Assembly (NCBI GenBank): GCA_031279745.1
Contig: JAITHN010000125.1
Coordinates: forward strand, 1-9,774
Reading direction: 5' to 3'
Length of the DNA: 9,774 nt
DNA from: Streptococcaceae bacterium
Lineage (GTDB): Bacteria > Bacillota > Bacilli > Lactobacillales > Streptococcaceae
Part shown: piece by piece, positions 1 through 4,699 of the stretch
How the letters are laid out: each line of letters begins with the position of its first letter
How positions within the stretch are numbered: the stretch's first letter is position 1
Made by a program: the position numbers and the translations under genes
Notes under the pieces: model-generated
Databases searched by the model: none
Told to the model about the DNA's origin: nothing
The model's input: the letters and a program-made list of their open reading frames with translations, nothing else

Positions 1-45
1 ATTGAATCTATAAATGAAAATTCAAATTTGTTTTCATAAAATCAT

Positions 46-69
46 AAAAACCGGGGCATTCCTACCCCC
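46..69 (-). terminator. Weak candidate terminator of dnaE
   Basis: Read on the minus strand, GGGG (65-68) and CCCC (53-56) can pair across an 8-nt loop. GG and then five T residues (46-50) follow, and the next bases are also T-rich. The stem overlaps the dnaE stop codon and is only 4 bp, so termination may be partial and the transcript may continue into whatever lies left of the window. In many Lactobacillales a pfkA-pyk pair follows dnaE, but that region is not visible here. Confidence 0.35.
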
Positions 70-3000
70 TGAATCTGGCATTACCTTTCCCTAGTAATTG
101 ATTCAAATCTTCTTTCAAACCTTCCGATTCCGCTATTTTCAGCCTATCACTCAGGCGTATTTTTTGCCTATTTTCACCGTAAACAACCACTACTGGGGTC
201 TCACCTTTGTGCTTTTCGAGTATTTCCATGGCAACTTGTCTGACGTCTTCATCCAGAATGCGCAAGTACAACGTCTTGGAAGAAAACTTACTTTCCACGA
301 CACTTGCGACTTCCACATCATCCGCAAGAACCTGGAGCTTCTTTGAGTAGTCGCTCATGCTCACTGACCCGCTCAATACTAAGATATTCCCTTTTTCATA
401 AAGGGACTGTGTTTTCCTAAACAGTTTCGGAAACACGGTCACTTCTACTTCATCTGTATCATCCCATACCGTTAGGAAAATCATGGTTTCCCCTTTTTTG
501 GTCGTGATTGCCTTTACACTTTTCACCTGAACGAGATGCGTTGAGAAAGTTCCCTCTTTTAAATCATTCAAATTCGTTATTCTTTTTTGAAGTCGAATGC
601 TCTTGTACTTCTCCACAGGATGATGAGAGATAGAGACGCCTAGAGTTTCGATTTCCTTCTCGATTTTGTATTCTAACGAAAAATCAGAAACAGTCTCGCT
701 CTTTAGCGTTCCAAATAAATCAGGATTCCCTTTTGATGCGATGAGCCCTTCTCTTACCCTTTCTACGTCTTGCAAAACCGATTTCCGATTGTCTCCAAAT
801 TCGTCAAACGCACCAGAGTATACCAATTGTTCCATGTTTTTTTCCGTTATGAATTTAGAATCAAGTCTCTTTATAAAGTCTTCAATACCCTCATAGTTGC
901 CAGATTTCCTCGCCTCGAGAATCGCTTTGATAAAATCGCTCGGAAGCCCTTTAATATCAGACAACCCAAAACGAATCGTCGTCTTCGTTTCTAATTTCTT
1001 AGCATATCCACTTCGATTGATCAGAGGGGGAGATAGGCGTATGCGATAGCGCTTTGCTTCTGACAAATAGTTTCTCATTTTGACTGTCGAATTCCGATTG
1101 GCATTCATTAAGCTCATGAAAAACGCACCGGAGTAATGGACTTTTAAATAAGCCATTAAATAGGCTAGATAGCTGTACACGAAGGCATGACCTCTATTGA
1201 ATCCATAGCCTGCAAATTTTTCAATCGTTTGAAAGGTCTGCTCCGCATTTTCTTGCGTCATCCCTTTTTGAACGGCTCTCTCAAGAAAGTCTTCTCGAAT
1301 TTTCTCTAATGTTGCAACATTTTTCTTTTTTATCGCTCTTCGTACAACATCCGCTTCCCCCAGAGTAAATCCCGCTAGCTCCATCAACGCCTGCATGACC
1401 TGTTCTTCATAGACGAGGACGCCGTAGGTTGGTTCTGTGATGTAGTCAAGCCGTTCATCCACTGTTTCCACGGGTATTCGCCCGAGCTTCCGCTCGACAA
1501 ACAAAGGAATGTTTTCCTGAGGCCCTGGCCTGTAAAGAGCGTTCACTGCTGCAATATCTTCTATCGAATCTGGTGAGACTTGGCGAAGAACTTGCCGAAT
1601 CCCGCTAGATTCAAACTGGAAAATGCCGTCCGTTTCTCCTTTTTGAAAAATTTCTAATGTTTTTGGATCATCAAGAACGGGATGGTATAAATCAAGCGTT
1701 TCATTATAGACTGAACGGATACTTCTCGCCGCATTCTGAACGATTCTCAAGTTCATATTCCCGAGAAAATCCATTTTCAGCAATCCAATCTGTTCGATTT
1801 CGTCTTTGGCAAATTGCGCAAGAGGAAGAAGCCCTTCTCCTTGAGATTGAAGGGGAATAACTTCTTCCAACTTGCGATTACTCATGACCACGCCTGCCGG
1901 ATGGGTTGAAATATTTCTAGGTTTTCCAAAAAGTTTTTTCGAAATCTCAAATATCTCTTTATTGCGGCTGCTTTTTAAAACGATCGCTCTAAAATCTCGA
2001 CTTTTCTCAAATGCTGTATCAAGGTCCTTAAAACTTCCAATTGCCTTGCTCCATTCATCCGTCTCACGCATGGTCAAGCCGAAAACACGCCCCACATCTC
2101 GAACCACCCCTTTTGCTCCAAGGGTGTTAAAGGTGGCAATCTGCGAGATATGCTCTGGACCATACTTTTCCAACACATAATGCAACAAGCTTTCTCTCTC
2201 CGTATCCGGCATGTCAATATCAATATCCGGAAGACTTTTTCTTGAAGGGTTCAAAAACCGTTCAAAGAAAAGTCCGTTTTCAATCGGATTGACATTCGTA
2301 ATCTTTAGAGCATAGGAAACGAGGGAACCCGCCGAACTTCCCCGACCAAATCCCATAAAATAGCCAGATTCTCTTGCAAAGCGGCAGAGATCCCAGACGA
2401 TGAGAAAATAATCATCAAATCCCATCTCGTGGATAGTTTTTAATTCAAACTCTAATCTGTCTGAGGTTTCTTTTGAGATTGATCCTCCCCTCTCTTTCAA
2501 ACCTTGCCAGGCTAGCCTTGATAGAAGAGCTGCTGCCTCCACTTCTTTCGGATATTTGGGTAAAAGGCTTTGATGCATTGGGATTTCTAACGAACAGCTG
2601 TTTACAAAGTTTTCCAGCTCCTCCAAACTTGCCGCCATTCCTCTTTTTTCATAAATATTTTCTACTTCATCAACATCAAGAAGTTCTCCCCCATTGCCTA
2701 GTTCAATGTTTCCAACAAGCTTTTCATCTCGTTTAATCATCTTCGCAATTTGAAGCGCTGCTTCCTCACCTTCTCGGTGAAAATGATTGACCTCCCTTAG
2801 CGCCATAGTTTTTAGTTGGAAATCATTTGCAATCTGCCATATTTCCTTTCCGTTGGTTGGGGATACTTGAAGGTAACACTCCGCTTCTTTTGGAAACTTC
2901 GATAAAAAAGAGTTGATTTCTCTCTGATTTGTTGAGTCGATTTTTGAAAGCTCGCTATCGCTGTCTATCACGACTGGAATTCTAGAAATATAGGGTTGTA

Positions 3001-3325
3001 AATCCTCAAAATCAAATTTACTCTGGCTCATTTTTTGCGTGGAGAGTTGTTGCAGCAAGAGGTAGGTTTCATAATTCCTGCTGATAAAGGTTAAGGTGTG
3101 ATCATTAGACGAGTCTCCACCGTACTCAACGGTCAAGCCAATAATGGGCTGTATGCCTGCCTCTTTACAAGCGTTGTAAAAAAGCACACTCGCATAGAGT
3201 GCGTTCTTATCTATTAAACCTAGGGCTTTTGCATGGTTGTCCTTCCCCCACTTTACATAAGAGGGAATATCTATCAAACTTTCTAACATGCAATATTCCG
3301 AACGCGTTAACAATTGTGTGTACAT
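62..3325 (-). CDS. dnaE: DNA polymerase III alpha subunit DnaE (Gram-positive DnaE type)
   Basis: A 1087-residue C-family replicative DNA polymerase. In Firmicutes with PolC, DnaE extends RNA primers and hands over to PolC, mainly on the lagging strand (family knowledge). Visible domains: N-terminal PHP-like region (about 1-210); palm with the GRGSSAGS motif (327-334) and PDIDID (366-371), giving the first two catalytic aspartates D367 and D369; the third, D519, in KMDFLG; fingers motifs YRPGP (598-602) and FNRGHAFVYSYLAY (709-722); helix-hairpin-helix DNA-binding segment (about 785-810); OB-fold (about 916-1007); and a short C-terminal tail. The PHP region lacks the usual metal ligands: the N-terminal HxH is replaced by TQLLTRS, so proofreading or phosphoesterase activity is unlikely. 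The start at 3325 is chosen because GGAGG lies 6 nt upstream and N-terminal homology begins there. An in-frame ATG at 3502 would add 59 residues, but that stretch overlaps the promoter. No frameshift is seen. Confidence 0.97.
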   Translation of the reverse strand: MYTQLLTRSEYCMLESLIDIPSYVKWGKDNHAKALGLIDKNALYASVLFYNACKEAGIQPIIGLTVEYGGDSSNDHTLTFISRNYETYLLLQQLSTQKMSQSKFDFEDLQPYISRIPVVIDSDSELSKIDSTNQREINSFLSKFPKEAECYLQVSPTNGKEIWQIANDFQLKTMALREVNHFHREGEEAALQIAKMIKRDEKLVGNIELGNGGELLDVDEVENIYEKRGMAASLEELENFVNSCSLEIPMHQSLLPKYPKEVEAAALLSRLAWQGLKERGGSISKETSDRLEFELKTIHEMGFDDYFLIVWDLCRFARESGYFMGFGRGSSAGSLVSYALKITNVNPIENGLFFERFLNPSRKSLPDIDIDMPDTERESLLHYVLEKYGPEHISQIATFNTLGAKGVVRDVGRVFGLTMRETDEWSKAIGSFKDLDTAFEKSRDFRAIVLKSSRNKEIFEISKKLFGKPRNISTHPAGVVMSNRKLEEVIPLQSQGEGLLPLAQFAKDEIEQIGLLKMDFLGNMNLRIVQNAARSIRSVYNETLDLYHPVLDDPKTLEIFQKGETDGIFQFESSGIRQVLRQVSPDSIEDIAAVNALYRPGPQENIPLFVERKLGRIPVETVDERLDYITEPTYGVLVYEEQVMQALMELAGFTLGEADVVRRAIKKKNVATLEKIREDFLERAVQKGMTQENAEQTFQTIEKFAGYGFNRGHAFVYSYLAYLMAYLKVHYSGAFFMSLMNANRNSTVKMRNYLSEAKRYRIRLSPPLINRSGYAKKLETKTTIRFGLSDIKGLPSDFIKAILEARKSGNYEGIEDFIKRLDSKFITEKNMEQLVYSGAFDEFGDNRKSVLQDVERVREGLIASKGNPDLFGTLKSETVSDFSLEYKIEKEIETLGVSISHHPVEKYKSIRLQKRITNLNDLKEGTFSTHLVQVKSVKAITTKKGETMIFLTVWDDTDEVEVTVFPKLFRKTQSLYEKGNILVLSGSVSMSDYSKKLQVLADDVEVASVVESKFSSKTLYLRILDEDVRQVAMEILEKHKGETPVVVVYGENRQKIRLSDRLKIAESEGLKEDLNQLLGKGNARFRG

Positions 3326-3330
3326 CTTCA

Positions 3331-3337
3331 CCCTCCC
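3331..3337 (-). promoter_or_regulatory. dnaE ribosome binding site, decides the start
   Basis: The minus strand reads GGGAGGG here. Its GGAGG core ends 6 nt before the ATG at 3325. The upstream in-frame ATG at 3502 has no comparable site, which supports the shorter protein. Confidence 0.85.
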
Positions 3338-3346
3338 ATGTCGATC

Positions 3347-3355
3347 ATTATAACA
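3347..3355 (-). promoter_or_regulatory. dnaE promoter, extended -10
   Basis: The minus strand reads TGTTATAAT, a perfect -10 hexamer (3352-3347) with the TGn extension. No good -35 is seen 16-18 bp upstream, as is common for extended -10 promoters. The start point would fall near 3340, giving a leader of only about 15 nt that begins just before the Shine-Dalgarno sequence. Confidence 0.65.
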
Positions 3356-3371
3356 AAATTTAAGCAGTTTT

Positions 3372-3429
3372 GGACGGGAATCTCTCCTCCATTCAAAGTG
3401 TTTGTGGAGCCAGAGAAGGCTTCCCGTTC
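3372..3429. repeat. Long imperfect inverted repeat upstream of dnaE
   Basis: Four nested arms pair in order: 3372-3380 with 3421-3429 (core ACGGGAA/TTCCCGT), TCTCT (3381-3385) with AGAGA (3412-3416), CTCCA (3387-3391) with TGGAG (3405-3409), and CAAA (3394-3397) with TTTG (3401-3404). They are separated by small internal loops. No T-run follows on either strand, so it does not look like an intrinsic terminator. It lies between the divergent dnaE and small membrane protein promoters. Function is unknown. Confidence 0.7.
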
Positions 3430-3456
3430 TAGCAATGCCAACTAGACAAATTGCTA
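3430..3456. repeat. Short perfect inverted repeat next to the longer one
   Basis: TAGCAAT (3430-3436) and ATTGCTA (3450-3456) are perfect complements around a 13-nt spacer. The repeat abuts the longer inverted repeat at 3372-3429, making a tandem structured segment. It could be an operator or an RNA hairpin; nothing in the sequence decides between these. Confidence 0.6.
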
Positions 3457-3506
3457 CCCCCAGGATTCCTAAGTCTCCTTTGTCCCTTTTAAAGAAATTC
3501 ATTTCA

Positions 3507-3515
3507 TGTTACACT
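3507..3515 (+). promoter_or_regulatory. Candidate extended -10 promoter of the YjzD-like gene
   Basis: TGTTACACT gives a TGn extension plus a hexamer matching 4 of 6 of TATAAT. No convincing -35 is visible. Transcription would start near 3522, about 20 nt before the ATG and just ahead of the GAGGTGA ribosome binding site. Confidence 0.4.
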
Positions 3516-3542
3516 ACCTTCATAAATTATCGAGGTGAAATT

Positions 3543-3749
3543 ATGAAATATGCAGTCATTACATTTTGGGCTTTAGTTTTAGGTCAGGTCGTTGGATATA
3601 TCGTCGCAAGTCTTGCTGGTGTGAAAGACATCCCCTTCCTTCAAGTAGCTCTTCTCTCTCTTGTTGTTGAGGGTATTGTGCTTGCAATTATCCATCTTTC
3701 CATTCCAAAAAGCTTTGACGAGAAAGAAGAACATCACTCAAACCATTAA
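3543..3749 (+). CDS. Small two-helix membrane protein, YjzD/DUF2929-like
   Basis: A 68-residue protein with two hydrophobic segments: about residues 5-24 (including FWALVLGQVVGYIVASL) and 35-54 (VALLSLVVEGIVLAIIHLSI). A hydrophilic, His- and Glu-rich tail follows after IPK. The pattern of a short N-terminus, FW in helix 1, a short loop with Gly, a second helix and then IPx resembles the YjzD/DUF2929 family, which has no established function. The assignment is from memory of the family and is moderate. The start is supported by GAGGTGA (3532-3538), 4 nt before the ATG. The gene diverges from dnaE; DUF2929 genes are often found beside dnaE in Lactobacillales, which agrees with the call. It is probably monocistronic, with a hairpin right after the stop and a separate csp promoter beyond it. 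Confidence 0.85.
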   Translation: MKYAVITFWALVLGQVVGYIVASLAGVKDIPFLQVALLSLVVEGIVLAIIHLSIPKSFDEKEEHHSNH

Positions 3750-3773
3750 GGAATTCCTTGATTCCTTTATTTT
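3748..3773 (+). terminator. Candidate terminator after the YjzD-like gene
   Basis: AAGGAAT (3748-3754) and ATTCCTT (3761-3767) form a 7-bp perfect stem around a 6-nt loop, followed by TATTTT. It overlaps the stop codon TAA. The stem is AT-rich and the T-run is interrupted, so efficiency may be modest. Confidence 0.5.
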
Positions 3774-3796
3774 CGTAATGTTTTTTTGCATTTCCC

Positions 3797-3825
3797 TTGT
3801 ATTTCGACATTGTTCTTGTTATGAT
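3797..3825 (+). promoter_or_regulatory. csp promoter
   Basis: TTGTAT (3797-3802), a 17-bp spacer and TATGAT (3820-3825), with a TGn extension (TG at 3817-3818). This is the best sigma-A-type promoter in the window. The start point would fall near 3832, leaving an untranslated leader of about 110 nt, as is usual for cold-shock genes. Confidence 0.7.
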
Positions 3826-3831
3826 GATAAA

Positions 3832-3942
3832 GTAATTTTGTATGAATTCAAAAGGTTTTGCTACATCTGCGACAACTTCTTGAGTTACAGCAACAATTTA
3901 CACATAATTTTTAAGAGCAAAACGCTCAAGGAGGATGCTATA
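3832..3942 (+). promoter_or_regulatory. Structured 5' leader of csp, candidate RNA temperature switch
   Basis: Two long-range pairings are visible. GTTTTGCT (3855-3862) is perfectly complementary to AGCAAAAC (3916-3923). CTTCTTGAG (3876-3884) pairs with CTCAAGGAG (3925-3933) with one wobble pair; a further T3885-G3924 wobble extends it. The second helix covers most of the Shine-Dalgarno sequence AAGGAGG (3928-3934). The helices cross, so they would be a pseudoknot or alternate states. Local competitors are AACT/AGTT (3874-3877 with 3883-3886) and GAGC/GCTC (3915-3918 with 3924-3927). In E. coli cspA a leader that refolds in the cold is established; its presence here is inference. Confidence 0.5.
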
Positions 3943-4143
3943 ATGGCACAAGGTACAGTTAAATGGTTTAACGCAGAAAAAGGTTTCGGATTCATCACTT
4001 CAGAAGAAGGAAATGACGTATTCGTACACTTTTCAGCAATCCAATCTGAAGGATTCAAAACTTTAGAAGAAGGTCAAGCAGTTACTTTTGAAATCGAAGA
4101 AGGTGCTCGTGGACCACAAGCAGTTAACGTTGAAAAAGCTTAA
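3943..4143 (+). CDS. csp: Cold-shock protein (CspA family)
   Basis: A 66-residue single cold-shock domain, the usual length for the family. It is a five-stranded OB-fold that binds single-stranded RNA and DNA and acts as a cytoplasmic RNA chaperone. RNP1 is seen as KGFGFI (13-18) and RNP2 as VFVHF (26-30); the aromatic residues W8, F15, F17, F27, H29 and F30 of the nucleic-acid-binding face are all present. AAGGAGG lies 8 nt before the ATG. The gene has its own promoter, a long structured leader and a strong terminator, so it is a single-gene unit. Whether it is cold-induced cannot be read from the protein, since paralogues in Lactobacillales vary. The paralogue letter cannot be assigned from sequence alone. 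Confidence 0.97.
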   Translation: MAQGTVKWFNAEKGFGFITSEEGNDVFVHFSAIQSEGFKTLEEGQAVTFEIEEGARGPQAVNVEKA

Positions 4144-4155
4144 TTGAAAACCATG

Positions 4156-4184
4156 GATCGATGCTTGCATCGGTCTTTTTTTTT
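4156..4184 (+). terminator. Intrinsic terminator of csp
   Basis: GATCGATG (4156-4163) pairs with CATCGGTC (4168-4175), an 8-bp stem with one wobble and a CTTG loop, followed directly by nine T residues. It lies 12 nt after the stop codon. Confidence 0.92.
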
Positions 4185-4270
4185 GCATTCTTTTAGTGCG
4201 GAGTTATCACAAATAGCCGTTTGAGCGACTACGTCGTGTGCGCTGATGACAAAGCGATGGGGACTCTCCA

Positions 4271-4313
4271 AACAAAAAAACTTAGATGACTTAAGCACCT
4301 AAGTTTTTTTGTT
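4271..4313. terminator. Bidirectional terminator downstream of the DUF1827 gene
   Basis: AACAAAAAAACTTAG (4271-4285) and CTAAGTTTTTTTGTT (4299-4313) are perfect 15-bp inverted arms around a 13-nt loop. On the minus strand it begins 3 nt after the DUF1827 stop codon and supplies a seven-T tract. The symmetry means it would also stop plus-strand transcripts that pass the csp terminator. Confidence 0.88.
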
Positions 4314-4316
4314 CGT

Positions 4317-4613
4317 TTAATGTTTCGGAATCGTAATTTCTACCAAACCTGTCATATGAATCATGTCGATAAAATCTTTATCAAAGCTTCCTTCTTCCAT
4401 TCGCTTCACAAAGAATTCCAATATCTCATCTACTTCCTCATTGCGAATATTTCGTGTATTGTTCACAATCAAAATTTCGTTATGGTATGGAGCTTCTTCA
4501 TAAATAACAGTTGAATTGCCAGCAGAAAAAACTTCGACAAGAGTTGAATCCGTATGATCTAATTGATTTTGGACCATCGCTCGATGTGTATTTGTTACAT
4601 TAATTAATTTCAT
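4317..4613 (-). CDS. DUF1827 family protein, function unknown
   Basis: A 98-residue soluble protein beginning MKLINVTNTH, with no signal peptide, membrane segment or obvious catalytic motif. The pattern of an N-terminal MKLINVTN, a central AGNSTVIYEEAPYHNEILI stretch and a C-terminal GLVEITI strand is that of the DUF1827 family, confined largely to Lactobacillales. In streptococci and enterococci it is commonly next to clpE, as here, so a role linked to Clp-dependent stress control is a guess from context only. The ribosome binding site reads AGGTGAG (4617-4623), 3 nt from the ATG, with AAGG a little further upstream. It lies 86 nt downstream of clpE with no T-tract terminator between, so co-transcription is possible, but an extended -10 promoter is also present. 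Confidence 0.85.
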   Translation of the reverse strand: MKLINVTNTHRAMVQNQLDHTDSTLVEVFSAGNSTVIYEEAPYHNEILIVNNTRNIRNEEVDEILEFFVKRMEEGSFDKDFIDMIHMTGLVEITIPKH

Positions 4614-4645
4614 ACACTCACCTACCTTCTTATTCTTCTGTTATT

Positions 4646-4654
4646 ATTCTATCA
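4646..4654 (-). promoter_or_regulatory. Candidate extended -10 promoter of the DUF1827 gene
   Basis: The minus strand reads TGATAGAAT, a TGn extension with a 5-of-6 match to TATAAT. The -35 position 17 bp upstream (GTGTAA, 4674-4669) is weak and overlaps the palindromes at 4667-4698. The start point would be near 4639, about 25 nt before the gene. Confidence 0.45.
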
Positions 4655-4666
4655 TTCTTTTTTTTC

Positions 4667-4698
4667 ATTTACACGAATCATTGTAAATTTTTTCACAA
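4667..4698. promoter_or_regulatory. Two overlapping palindromes, one Rex-box-like
   Basis: ATTTACA (4667-4673) and TGTAAAT (4682-4688) are perfect inverted arms with an 8-nt spacer. Overlapping them, TTGTAAATTTTTTCACAA (4681-4698) matches the Rex operator pattern TTGTGAA-N4-TTCACAA at 13 of 14 defined positions. The pair covers the -35 region and upstream DNA of the DUF1827 promoter and ends 2 nt from the clpE stop codon. The first palindrome lacks a following T-run on the minus strand, so it is not a standard clpE terminator. Binding by Rex is a hypothesis. Confidence 0.4.
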
Positions 4699-4699
4699 A

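Noticed and set aside
1..61. Start of a gene left of dnaE
   Set aside because: Only 61 bases are available, AT-rich and without a convincing start, ribosome binding site or promoter on either strand.
3402..3749. Longer N-terminal version of the YjzD-like protein
   Set aside because: The extra 47 codons run through the inverted repeats and the candidate promoter; GAGGTGA just before 3543 marks the real start.
3661..4143. 160-codon frame fused in front of the cold-shock protein
   Set aside because: The upstream part spans the end of the YjzD-like gene, a hairpin, the csp promoter and the leader. The true csp start at 3943 has a strong ribosome binding site and the standard family length.
4653..4690. 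Palindrome after clpE as its intrinsic terminator
   Set aside because: On the minus strand the hairpin is followed by an A-run, not T, so it does not meet the terminator pattern.
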